Assembly (NCBI RefSeq): GCF_007829335.1
Contig: NZ_VIWO01000002.1
Location: 62,001-126,000 of the forward strand
Source of the DNA: Chitinophaga polysaccharea
GTDB taxonomy: Bacteria > Bacteroidota > Bacteroidia > Chitinophagales > Chitinophagaceae
DNA: 64,000 nucleotides
Reading direction: 5' to 3'
Shown: one piece after another, positions 1 through 7,925 of the stretch
Layout of the letters: each line of letters opens with the position of its first letter
How positions within the stretch are numbered: position 1 is the stretch's first letter
The notes under the pieces: model-generated
The model's database searches: none
Told to the model about the DNA's origin: nothing
The model's input: the letters and a program-made list of their open reading frames with translations, nothing else
Program-made: the position numbers and the translations under genes

Positions 1-199
1 CATTTTTGGCTACACCTTTCATACCCGTTACAGCTTCAATTTTCTGCACATCCAGTTTGCTGGTGCCCGGGGGACACAGGATGTTATTACGTTTGCTGCT
101 GTCTGCATTGTTAGCAGGTTGAGATGGATTATTACAGGCTACCACCAGTAATGTGGCCATGGAGGCGGTGACAAGAAGATGCGAAATAACGCGTTTCAT
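1..199 (-). CDS. DUF1259-type lipoprotein, N-terminal part (partial)
   Basis: The reading frame starts with ATG at 199 and runs off the left edge, leaving 66 residues. The N-terminus is a lipoprotein signal (MKRVISHLLV...LLVVACNN, Cys at about residue 22), so the protein should be exported and lipid-anchored. The mature start reads PPGTSKLDVQKIEAVTGMKG, which resembles the opening of DUF1259 (LppY/LpqO-type) domains. That family often sits beside ChrB-type chromate-resistance genes, and the next gene upstream on this strand, 98 bp away, carries a ChrB domain. The family call rests on a short stretch plus context, and function is unknown. Confidence 0.55.
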   Translation of the reverse strand, partial: MKRVISHLLVTASMATLLVVACNNPSQPANNADSSKRNNILCPPGTSKLDVQKIEAVTGMKGVAKN

Positions 200-297
200 A
201 ACAGGTGTATTACAGATTTAATGAGATGCAAAAAGTGCTCAAACCGCAATTTCCAATTCCCCGATGCCCAAAAATAGAACGAAATATAAGGTTTAGT

Positions 298-1146
298 CTA
301 TTTTTTACTTTTTATCATTTCCTTTTTATAAGCAGAAGGACTTTTACCAGTGAACTTCTTGAAAATCCGGGTAAAATGACTTTGATCTGAAAACCCTGTC
401 AGGTAGGCGATTTCCGTGAGGGAATGATCGGTAGTGCTTAACAGTTGGGTCGCTTTATCGATCCTGAGCTTACGGATATAATCACCAAAGGACAAATCAT
501 CGAAGTATTTTGAAAACTCTCTCGACAAATAGGCTGGATGTACCTGGAGCGTTTCCGATAATCCTTTCAGGCTTAAGTTAAGGTTAGTGTCGATCTGGTC
601 CTGGATGATTTCTTTCAGTTCTTTGGCCCAGCCGGGTATTTTCCTGCTTTCTTTTTCCTGTTGAAGAAATTTTTTAAAAATGTCGATCAGCTGGTTTTCA
701 AATGGCTGTTGCGTGTGCTTAACATGCTGGAGATATTTGGCCCAGCTGTAAAGCGCATCGTATAGCAGCATGCCTTTTTCGAGCAAGGCCGCGTCTTCGG
801 ATTCGTTGTAGGCCAGGCCTGCGGAAATGGCCCACAGGCCAGATGCCTGGGGCGCCAGGTCGTGGCGGTCTGTATCGGCGCCCCGTACAATAGGGGCCAT
901 TATATGGACGGCCGGGTCTTCAATTTTATGTTTCTTCAGGATATAGTCAAATGTACATTGATCCTCATAATGTGTGTATTCCACCCCGGCAATGTCAAAA
1001 GGAATCGCCTGTTCGGCCTCCGCTGTGGATAGTACCTGGCCGGCAGGAACATACATAAACACAGCGTCTGCATCTATGAAACGTTTAATTAGCCATGGGC
1101 AGGCAATCCGGTCAATTTTAGGGCGTTCACGGGTGATCCACTTCAT
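298..1146 (-). CDS. ChrB-type chromate-resistance domain fused to AraC HTH
   Basis: This 282-residue protein has two parts. Residues 1-140 match the C-terminal domain of chromate-resistance protein ChrB, with TRERPKIDRIACPWLIKRFI, a CTFD motif and the signature VRGADTDRHDLAPQASGLWA, followed by YDALYSWAKY. Residues 175-280 are an AraC/XylS double helix-turn-helix, with LKGLSETLQVHPAYLSREF in the first and DQSHFTRIFKKFTGKSPSAY in the second. ChrB proteins sense chromate and regulate efflux, so the fusion could be a one-component metal or oxyanion sensor (inference). The partner gene downstream encodes a DUF1259 lipoprotein. No ChrA transporter is visible, though it may lie beyond the left edge. 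The ATG at 1146 gives a start exactly at the ChrB domain. Confidence 0.85.
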   Translation of the reverse strand: MKWITRERPKIDRIACPWLIKRFIDADAVFMYVPAGQVLSTAEAEQAIPFDIAGVEYTHYEDQCTFDYILKKHKIEDPAVHIMAPIVRGADTDRHDLAPQASGLWAISAGLAYNESEDAALLEKGMLLYDALYSWAKYLQHVKHTQQPFENQLIDIFKKFLQQEKESRKIPGWAKELKEIIQDQIDTNLNLSLKGLSETLQVHPAYLSREFSKYFDDLSFGDYIRKLRIDKATQLLSTTDHSLTEIAYLTGFSDQSHFTRIFKKFTGKSPSAYKKEMIKSKK

Positions 1147-1227
1147 AACAGCTGGTACTTGATACTGGCTGTAATTTAGTGTTGTTTAGGTAATTTATTG
1201 ATAACAGGTATCGACCTGTCATTGGCG

Positions 1228-1277
1228 CAAAAGAGAAAAGGCTTGTAAACTACGATTTACAAGCCTTTTCTCTTTTG
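1228..1277 (-). terminator. Strong intrinsic terminator, 22-bp perfect stem
   Basis: A perfect inverted repeat has arms 1228-1249 and 1256-1277 around a 6-nt loop. The outer stem is A-rich on one side and T-rich on the other, so a U-rich tail forms in both directions. It lies 15 bp beyond the stop of the PVC-type dehydrogenase (minus strand) and should end that transcript before the chrB-araC gene. Confidence 0.85.
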
Positions 1278-1292
1278 TCAACAGTTGCCTGT

Positions 1293-3887
1293 TTAAAGCG
1301 ACAAGATATATTTCACAAGCTTCCGTGCATCAGCCGGGCTAAGTGCCGGGTGGGGGACCATGGGAGTGGTGCCCCAGTTGCCGCTTCCGCCGGCAACGAC
1401 TTTGCCGGCCAGCTTGTTAACGTTGACATCGTTGATTTTATACTTTTGTGCAATGGCTTTATAGGATGGGCCTACCAGCTTTGTATCCGGGCGGTGACAA
1501 GCGCTGCAGTCGAGTTTTGCCAGCAGTTTCTTTTCTGTGGCAAATGCTGATGAGCTGCTGGGGCTAGTCGTTTTCGGAATAGCAGTTTCCTTCTTTGCCA
1601 CCGTTGTTGATTTAGCAACTACCATTGAGGGCTTTTCTGCCGGGTGAAAATTTTCTAGTTCTGAGATAGTAAATAGTGCCGAACGATTTTCTGTTAATGC
1701 CCTTATTTTCCTGACCTCTTCCGGCTGTATCACGGTAAAATCGCTACCAGCTGGCCTGAACCGGTAGTGTACATAGCTGAGTACATTCGATACCCATTCA
1801 TCACTGTTAGCAGCTCCGAGCGGCGCCATCACATCGGGATAAGTTTTTCCGCCGATAGGCCCGGATAAGCCGTGCAGAAGAATGTTGATGAGCATAAGCG
1901 GGTGGCCTGCCCGGGGAGAGTTGGCTAATGGGGGAGCCGCCATAGGAGCGCCGCCAATGGAGATTCCTTTTCCGTTGTCGCCGTGACAGGTGGCACAAAC
2001 TTGCTGAAAAGTTTCCTGTCCTTTAAGGATGATGTTTTTTTCATTTGCAGGCATGCCGCTCAAATCAAATCCATACATTTTTTGATTCCTGTTCTTTTCT
2101 ATCAATGTTGCAATAGCGGTCAGGTTTTTTGTATTGTTGCCGGACACGGCAAAATGCTCCAGCATTTTTTTTGATTCGCCAGGTGCATAATAGGAGAGGG
2201 TTGCCACCAGCTGGGCCTGTACATCGGCATCAGGTTCATTCACCTGGCTTGTTAGCAGGTCTTTTACACCGGTGTCCTGGAGTTTCATAAACTGCTCGCT
2301 GATGATGACCGCCGCTTTACGAACCTGCGGACTGGCATCTTTCATCGCTATTGCCAGGACAGGTTGGTTGGCGGCATGCAGGCCTTCCAATGTCCACAGG
2401 GCATGGAGACGGGCCAATTCATTGGTATGTTTCTCCAACATATCCGTTAATGCCGGCAATACCGACGGGTCTTGCCGCACGATCAGTTCCTTTTGCGCAT
2501 TATCTCTCCACCAGCCATTGGCATGAGAAAGGTAAGACACCAGTGTTTTGCCATCCTCCGATAACATATTGGGCTGGCGGCCTGGCTTATATCCATCATG
2601 TACCAGGCGATAAATTCGTCCATGGCTAATATTCTTATCTAATCCACGTTTCTGTATTTCGGGCCTCAGATAGCTTCCCTGGCGTGTCCAGTTTCCTTCC
2701 TGGATAATGCCTCTATGCATATCCACGATATATAAACAGCCATCCGGTCCATTGGCCGTATTCACCGGCCGAAAATTCATATCGGTAGCGGCAATAAACT
2801 CTTCCTGTTTATATGCATTCTGTAGCACCCTGATGCCATGCTGGTTAAGTACTTTGGCACGGCGGATCAACCGACCCACGGGCTCGCAGATAATAAGATC
2901 GCCTTTCAGGTCGTCAGGGAGCGCATTTCCCCGGAAGATAGACTGCCCACAGCAACCGGTAAAATGATTCAGCGTGCTGTCGGGACGCAACCTGGCCGGT
3001 CCACCCTGTACATCAGGTGTGGCTATTATAGGCCATACCGCGTTAAAGCCATCTGCCAACTGCTCCGGAACATCGTACCGGCCATAGAAAGGATTCATCT
3101 GGAAACCGTAGGCGGGTACTTCACCTCCCGCAGCAGAAAAATATAACCTGCCGTAGTCGTCATTGCCAATACCCCATTGTCCATAACCGGTAGACATGGT
3201 GTCTGCAATAAGTTTGTCGTTGCTGTACCGGTACCGGAGATTTTCGTAGGTGACATATATCTTGTTATCAATATTCCATATAAGGCCACTCCGCTGGTGT
3301 TCCAGGTTCCCGGTGTGCGGGGTGTTGTTACCGAATACCTGTACCTTTTTATCAGCTTTACCATCCTGGTTTACATCTTCATATGACCAAATGTTATTGG
3401 TATAGGTTTCGCTCACCAGGAGTTTTTTACCTACGCAAAGGATCATACGGGGTAATACCAGGCTATCGATATAGATCGTGCTTTTATCCATCATGCCATC
3501 GCCGTTGGTATCTTCCAGCAGCGAAATTCTCGATATGGGTGCATTCTCATTTGATCCGTCCACATCCTGCATATAGGTAAGCATTTCAGACACGAACATA
3601 CGGCCGTTGCCATCCCAGGCAATGGCCACAGGTTCTTTCACCATGGGTTCACTTGCCACTAACTGCAAATGATAGCCATCTGGCACATGAATAGCAGCCA
3701 GGCTTTGTTCGGGTGATAAATAGGCGCCGTCAGGATTCGACCGTACGATTATCTTTCCTGAAGAATCCCTGGGTAGCTTCTCACTGGCCGTTGTTGGCAT
3801 GGATACGCTATGTCGGGGAATACTGCAATGGTAAATCAGCACAGAAGCGCTGGCAAGCAAGAATGTGACAATAGATCTTTTTTTCAT
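1293..3887 (-). CDS. PVC-type haem-binding dehydrogenase, beta-propeller with two c-type cytochrome motifs
   Basis: The protein is 864 residues from the ATG at 3887. An upstream in-frame ATG at 3953 would put 22 residues before the signal sequence MKKRSIVTFLLASASVLIYH and is rejected. After a signal/anchor comes a membrane-bound dehydrogenase beta-propeller (about 60-430; VPDGYHLQLVASEP, EDTNGDGMMDKSTIY, DMHRGIIQEGNW). Next come HEAT-like helices (about 460-600), a first haem motif CATCH at 631-635, a low-complexity Ser/Thr/Lys linker, and a second haem motif CSACH at 794-798. The family is abundant in Planctomycetes-Verrucomicrobia-Chlamydiae and in Bacteroidota. It is thought to oxidise carbohydrates or alcohols and pass electrons to the haem domains in the periplasm; the substrate is unknown. 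It is transcribed alone, with a strong terminator behind it and a TGA-N6-TCA box 126 bp upstream. Confidence 0.88.
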   Translation of the reverse strand: MKKRSIVTFLLASASVLIYHCSIPRHSVSMPTTASEKLPRDSSGKIIVRSNPDGAYLSPEQSLAAIHVPDGYHLQLVASEPMVKEPVAIAWDGNGRMFVSEMLTYMQDVDGSNENAPISRISLLEDTNGDGMMDKSTIYIDSLVLPRMILCVGKKLLVSETYTNNIWSYEDVNQDGKADKKVQVFGNNTPHTGNLEHQRSGLIWNIDNKIYVTYENLRYRYSNDKLIADTMSTGYGQWGIGNDDYGRLYFSAAGGEVPAYGFQMNPFYGRYDVPEQLADGFNAVWPIIATPDVQGGPARLRPDSTLNHFTGCCGQSIFRGNALPDDLKGDLIICEPVGRLIRRAKVLNQHGIRVLQNAYKQEEFIAATDMNFRPVNTANGPDGCLYIVDMHRGIIQEGNWTRQGSYLRPEIQKRGLDKNISHGRIYRLVHDGYKPGRQPNMLSEDGKTLVSYLSHANGWWRDNAQKELIVRQDPSVLPALTDMLEKHTNELARLHALWTLEGLHAANQPVLAIAMKDASPQVRKAAVIISEQFMKLQDTGVKDLLTSQVNEPDADVQAQLVATLSYYAPGESKKMLEHFAVSGNNTKNLTAIATLIEKNRNQKMYGFDLSGMPANEKNIILKGQETFQQVCATCHGDNGKGISIGGAPMAAPPLANSPRAGHPLMLINILLHGLSGPIGGKTYPDVMAPLGAANSDEWVSNVLSYVHYRFRPAGSDFTVIQPEEVRKIRALTENRSALFTISELENFHPAEKPSMVVAKSTTVAKKETAIPKTTSPSSSSAFATEKKLLAKLDCSACHRPDTKLVGPSYKAIAQKYKINDVNVNKLAGKVVAGGSGNWGTTPMVPHPALSPADARKLVKYILSL

Positions 3888-4007
3888 GGCAATAAAATTA
3901 CAGGTGTCAATAGGCAACTGTTTGCTTATATGTTTTATGGAGGTGATGAGCAAGTTTATGCGGGGGGCTAAATTCCTGCTATTCAGGCAATTCTGCTACC
4001 GTAAAAT

Positions 4008-4019
4008 TGACTATTATCA
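4008..4019. promoter_or_regulatory. FNR/CRP-type box upstream of the PVC-type dehydrogenase
   Basis: TTGACTATTATCAA has the TGA-N6-TCA core at 4008-4019 and extends to TTGA/TCAA. It lies in the 277-bp gap 3888-4164, which otherwise shows no gene. Its centre is 126 bp before the ATG at 3887. It matches the boxes in the stress island but is farther from its gene, so assignment to the same regulon is tentative. Confidence 0.35.
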
Positions 4020-4164
4020 ATGCTTTTTTTTCTTCGCGAGGCCGGGTTTTATAACGTGGTTTTCTCCAATCGGTTGCAACACATTGAATATACAGATAAG
4101 AGGCAAGAAAGTGAAGGGAATGAATATTGGGGAATGCTATAACAAATAAGAAAGTCAAAGTTCA

Positions 4165-5244
4165 TTATTGATACTGAATATATACCGGCTGGGGATAAAG
4201 TGCCAGCACCTCCGCAGGTTGCATCAGGTGCCCACCATTTGCGACGTCGTTTTTATAAAACAATTTAAACCCGGTAAACTGAACCGGCTCTCCCGATATC
4301 CAGCACTGGTAAGAGTCTTTCTTCCTGGCTACGTCGCCAAAACCGTCCATATTTATGACTACCTGCACTTCAGGCGTAAGGAGGATATTCTTGTAATTAG
4401 TGATCATTCCTTGTGTAAAACGGTGTACCACCAGTATTTTCGGGGGAAGATGATGTTGTCGCACGAGTGTTGTCAGCCAGGAAATAGTATAGTTAATATC
4501 GGCTGCGTCAAAAGTGCCTATAGAAGAACAGGGCGGGCGCTGATTTTTCATGGAATATTCGGGATCTATGCCCAGGTGTATATCCGGGCGTGCCAGGTAT
4601 TTTGCCAATAGTGGCAGTTCACTTGGTAAGGTGCTTAGCCCTACCTGCACATCCAGGAATACGATGGCATGTGCCTTTGCTGCCAGGAGGAGTACTTTGT
4701 TAATTTCGCTATCTGGCATACGTAGCCGGTACTTTCCATCTTTTCCCGGGTTGCCCTGCGCCGTTACAGCAATGTAATGTAAAGCAGGTACAACGGGGAG
4801 GCAGGTATCAGCTACCTTCCATTTGTCCACTTCTTCGTTTAACTGCTTCAGCATGCTGTCGCCAGGTAAGGCGCCTAGAATGCCCATTTGGGTGGAATAC
4901 AGATTGCCGTAGAATGCCACTACCCGGTGATAAGGCAGCAATGCGCCCGGTAAAGGATACGCCGTATTTACCGGCCATTTTGCAGAAGGCTTTTGATGAA
5001 CGAGATGAAGCAGGAGGGTATTGTATTGCAGGGTATCAGTAGCAGGGGGATGGTTGTTTTCCTGGTCAGCGGCCGGGATGGTTGGTGGTATGATATCATG
5101 GTGCGGTTTTCCCGTCAGCTTTACATCCTCCCATCGTTGAAAGGATAATACATCAATATCGGTAAATGCATACAAAGTCAAAGCAGCCACCCATAGTGCC
5201 GCTACGGTAATCAACAATCCATTCACCAGTTTTTGTAGTACCAT
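4165..5244 (-). CDS. Membrane-anchored protein of unknown function, TIM-barrel-like
   Basis: I do not recognise this 359-residue protein. Residues 7-27 form a hydrophobic segment (signal anchor), so the rest should be periplasmic. A Pro-rich linker (about 50-68) precedes a globular domain. It alternates hydrophobic strands with acidic or polar motifs in a way typical of a TIM barrel: VVAFYGN, HYIAVTAQG, VFLDVQVG, IHLGIDPEYS, ILVVHRFTQ, VVINMDGFGD. The D-Q, DPE, HRF and DGFG groups could form an active site, perhaps of a glycoside-hydrolase-like or lyase-like enzyme (inference). It sits head-to-tail behind the PVC-dehydrogenase promoter and divergent from the ATP-cone nuclease. An FNR-type box lies 115 bp upstream of its ATG. 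Confidence 0.7.
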   Translation of the reverse strand: MVLQKLVNGLLITVAALWVAALTLYAFTDIDVLSFQRWEDVKLTGKPHHDIIPPTIPAADQENNHPPATDTLQYNTLLLHLVHQKPSAKWPVNTAYPLPGALLPYHRVVAFYGNLYSTQMGILGALPGDSMLKQLNEEVDKWKVADTCLPVVPALHYIAVTAQGNPGKDGKYRLRMPDSEINKVLLLAAKAHAIVFLDVQVGLSTLPSELPLLAKYLARPDIHLGIDPEYSMKNQRPPCSSIGTFDAADINYTISWLTTLVRQHHLPPKILVVHRFTQGMITNYKNILLTPEVQVVINMDGFGDVARKKDSYQCWISGEPVQFTGFKLFYKNDVANGGHLMQPAEVLALYPQPVYIQYQ

Positions 5245-5353
5245 ACCCTGATTTTTACTACCAAGTTCGGTATTTCACCAGCCGGAGGAAATGATATCGC
5301 TCACTCCCCACGTTGATTATTGTCAGGTCATTGGGAAAGACAAGGCAGATACA

Positions 5354-5365
5354 TGACCATAATCA
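5354..5365. promoter_or_regulatory. FNR/CRP-type box upstream of the ATP-cone nuclease/PolX pair
   Basis: TGACCATAATCA has the TGA-N6-TCA core with the FNR-like right half ATCA. Its centre is 77.5 bp before the ATG at 5437, the same distance as the box before the LOG-family gene at 12367. It lies in a divergent intergenic region and could also serve the gene ending at 4165. Confidence 0.55.
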
Positions 5366-5436
5366 GGCGACAGCCTAATGGCCGTCAGGTAGCAATTGCC
5401 GGCGTTAGCATAAATTGGGGTTGAAATATATCTATA

Positions 5437-6306
5437 ATGGAATCCAAACAACCGTCCATATTTGTAACAAAGTCTAACGGAGAGGTAGTACCATTTGCGC
5501 CGGAAAAAATCAGGCAATCATTGACTAAGTCCGGGGCAACACCAGAATTGATTGAAAGTATCATCCAGGAATTATACAAACAGGTATATCCGAATATGCC
5601 AACACGCATAATTTATAAGATTGCGTATAAATTGTTGAAAAAAGCATCGCGTCCCGCAGCAGGGCGGTATCGGTTGAAACAAGCCATTTTTGAGCTCGGA
5701 CCATCCGGTTTCCCATTTGAGCAGTATATAGCGGAGCTTTTCAGGCAGGCAGGTTATACCACAACCACCAACACCCTGATGGGTGGACATTGTATTACGC
5801 ATGAAGTAGATATTTATGCCATTAAGAACAAGCGGGCTTTCATTATTGAATGTAAATACCACCAGCTGCAGGGCACACATTGCGATGTGAAAATTCCTCT
5901 ATACGTACAATCACGTTTCAAAGACATAGCCTGGAAAATGAAAGAGGAGAATATTGATAATGGACAGGAATACCGTGGCTGGCTGATTACCAATACCCGT
6001 ATTACCCCGGATGGAACGCAGTATGCGCGCTGTATGGGATTAAACATGCTGTCGTGGGACTACCCGGAGGGGAAAGGGCTGAAAGACATCATCGACAGAT
6101 CCGGCCTTTACCCGGTTACCTGTCTTTCTACGCTCAGTCGCCACGAAAAGTATACGCTTTTAGCACTGGGAGTAGTGCTATGCCGCACCCTCCTGGAAAA
6201 GCCTGAATTATTATCCACAGCAAATATCCGCGGACCGAGGTTAGAGACGGTGATGACAGAAGTCCAGCACTTGTGTGAACATATTTTGAAACTGGAGTGG
6301 GTTTGA
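5437..6306 (+). CDS. ATP-cone domain fused to Mrr-like PD-(D/E)XK nuclease
   Basis: The 289-residue protein begins with an ATP-cone (about 8-90): IFVTKSNGEVVPFAPEKIRQ, and ASRPAAGRYRLKQAIFELGP at its end. That small regulatory domain binds ATP/dATP in ribonucleotide reductases and NrdR. Residues 92-210 form a restriction-endonuclease-like fold: FPFEQYIAELFRQAGY, then THEVDIYAI (Asp125) and FIIECKYHQ (Glu138, Lys140), the D...ExK catalytic set. The last 70 residues are helical and unassigned. The expected role is a DNA-cleaving or repair nuclease sensitive to nucleotide level (inference). No methylase or specificity subunit is nearby, so a classical restriction system is unlikely. It ends 27 bp before the PolX-family gene, with which it probably forms an operon. 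Confidence 0.85.
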   Translation: MESKQPSIFVTKSNGEVVPFAPEKIRQSLTKSGATPELIESIIQELYKQVYPNMPTRIIYKIAYKLLKKASRPAAGRYRLKQAIFELGPSGFPFEQYIAELFRQAGYTTTTNTLMGGHCITHEVDIYAIKNKRAFIIECKYHQLQGTHCDVKIPLYVQSRFKDIAWKMKEENIDNGQEYRGWLITNTRITPDGTQYARCMGLNMLSWDYPEGKGLKDIIDRSGLYPVTCLSTLSRHEKYTLLALGVVLCRTLLEKPELLSTANIRGPRLETVMTEVQHLCEHILKLEWV

Positions 6307-6333
6307 TTTCCTTACCGGAAAAAACGAGTTTAT

Positions 6334-7842
6334 ATGAAAACGCGTGCAAATAGCAACGTAATTCCCGGCACCTTGGAGCCATTAATGGATATCCGGGGTA
6401 TTACAACAGATAAAGTGAAGGCGATTTGTCAACAGCTGGGTGTGCGCAGTTGGCGGGAGTTGGTTACTGCAGTGACATTGGAACAACTCGAAGGCATTCC
6501 CTTACTAACACCCGAGAACAGAAAGAATATCCGGCGGGCCTTGAAGCTCGACAAAGATGCAGACCATCGTATGCAGCTGTGGGATGCTATATTGCAGGGG
6601 AAGGAGATACTTCAAAGTATCCGGCAGTTTCCGGAAGTGAAAAGAGCATCTTTTGCAGGGAGTCTCCGGAGAGGGAAGGATACTATCGGCGATATTGATA
6701 TTGTGGTAGAGGTAGCCGGGGCTGACAGGAAAAAGCTATTGTATAAAATAGACCGTATGCCGTTAACAGACCGCATTATTGCAGCCGGCAAATCCCGTAT
6801 CTGTGTTTTGTTACATAATCAGCTGTTGGTATATTTCTATCTCGCTGATCAACAACACTACGGAGCTACCCTGTTATATTACACTGGTTCGGATCGCTAT
6901 AGCCTGTCCCTGGAGAGCCTGGCAGCGCAGAAAGGATACCGTTTTGAGCCAGATGGCTTATATGATATAAAGAACAACGAGTATGTAGCCACGGAAAATG
7001 AGGAAGAGGTATTCCGCCATTTACTGTTGGATTATACCCCACCCGAGTTAAGAGAAGACCAGGAATTGGCCACGGCAACTAATCCGCACAAGATGCCATC
7101 CCTGGTTACCTTCGACCAGGTAAAGGGCGATATGCAGATACACACCGACTGGAGCGATGGAGAGGAAAGTATTGCACATATGGCACATTATGTATTCAGC
7201 GTATTTCCGCATTATCAATACATAGTTGTCACAGATCATGCATCCAATGAAAGGACAGGCCATGTGTTGCGCCCCGATGACATTTCCCGCCAGGCAGCCG
7301 AAATAAAAGACATCAATGATGCCATTGGATACGACTATGTTAAGAGGGGAGTGGAAGTGGATATATTAGAAAATGGAGCGCTGTCATTGCCTGATGAGCT
7401 ATTGAAAACGTTTGACTGGGTGATAGCATCGGTTCACAGCCATTTCACAAAAGACAACACTGCCAGGTTATTGAAGGCTTGTGAAAGCCCTTATGTGCAT
7501 TGCATTGGCCACCCCAGCGGCCGGCTAATTGGCTCCAGGCATCCGTATCCTGTTGACTGGGACCAGGTATTCGCCAAAGCAGCAGCAACCAGTACAGCAA
7601 TGGAAATAAATGCACGCCCCAACCGGCTGGATTTAAATGATATATTGGTAAAGAAAGCGATTGCCAATGGCGTAAAACTGGTCATTGATACCGATGCCCA
7701 TTCGTTAGCGCAATTCGATTTTATGCAGTTGGGTATCTGGGTGGCGAGGAGAGCTGGTTGCTGCCATACCGATATTCTGAACACCTTTACCTGGGAGGAG
7801 ATTGAAAAATTTAAAAAAAGCAAGCGGAATATCATTGCTTAA
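6334..7842 (+). CDS. polX: PolX-family protein: degenerate polymerase palm, intact PHP domain
   Basis: This 502-residue protein has the bacterial PolX layout: an 8-kDa-like helix-hairpin-helix region (10-85), a nucleotidyltransferase palm (90-235) and a C-terminal PHP phosphoesterase (255-500). The first palm motif is intact (GSLRRGKDTIGDID, Asp120 and Asp122). Where PolX enzymes normally have the third catalytic Asp (qVDLR), this protein reads LLVYFYL, with Tyr167 at the Asp position. The following basic residue of the NvrLR motif is also missing (YSLSLESLA). The PHP metal motifs look complete: MQIHTDWSDG, VTDHASNE, GVEVDI, ASVHSH, IGHPSGRL, EINARPNR and DTDAHS. It may therefore act as a 3'-5' exonuclease or AP-processing enzyme rather than a polymerase. 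It is the last gene of a two-gene operon ending at a bidirectional terminator. Confidence 0.9.
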   Translation: MKTRANSNVIPGTLEPLMDIRGITTDKVKAICQQLGVRSWRELVTAVTLEQLEGIPLLTPENRKNIRRALKLDKDADHRMQLWDAILQGKEILQSIRQFPEVKRASFAGSLRRGKDTIGDIDIVVEVAGADRKKLLYKIDRMPLTDRIIAAGKSRICVLLHNQLLVYFYLADQQHYGATLLYYTGSDRYSLSLESLAAQKGYRFEPDGLYDIKNNEYVATENEEEVFRHLLLDYTPPELREDQELATATNPHKMPSLVTFDQVKGDMQIHTDWSDGEESIAHMAHYVFSVFPHYQYIVVTDHASNERTGHVLRPDDISRQAAEIKDINDAIGYDYVKRGVEVDILENGALSLPDELLKTFDWVIASVHSHFTKDNTARLLKACESPYVHCIGHPSGRLIGSRHPYPVDWDQVFAKAAATSTAMEINARPNRLDLNDILVKKAIANGVKLVIDTDAHSLAQFDFMQLGIWVARRAGCCHTDILNTFTWEEIEKFKKSKRNIIA

Positions 7843-7866
7843 TTGTTCCATATTGTTCCCCAAGAG

Positions 7867-7890
7867 AACGGCGCTAATCATAGCGCCGTT
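7867..7890. terminator. Bidirectional intrinsic terminator
   Basis: AACGGCGCTA (7867-7876) and TAGCGCCGTT (7881-7890) form a perfect 10-bp stem with loop ATCA, followed by TTCTATTTAT. It separates the convergent PolX-family and USP genes. Confidence 0.85.
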
Positions 7891-7925
7891 TCTATTTATA
7901 CAAACAACACAAACACAAATATCGA

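Noticed and set aside
5437..6306. Restriction-modification system
   Set aside because: The nuclease has an ATP-cone instead of a specificity domain and no methyltransferase or specificity gene is present in the window.
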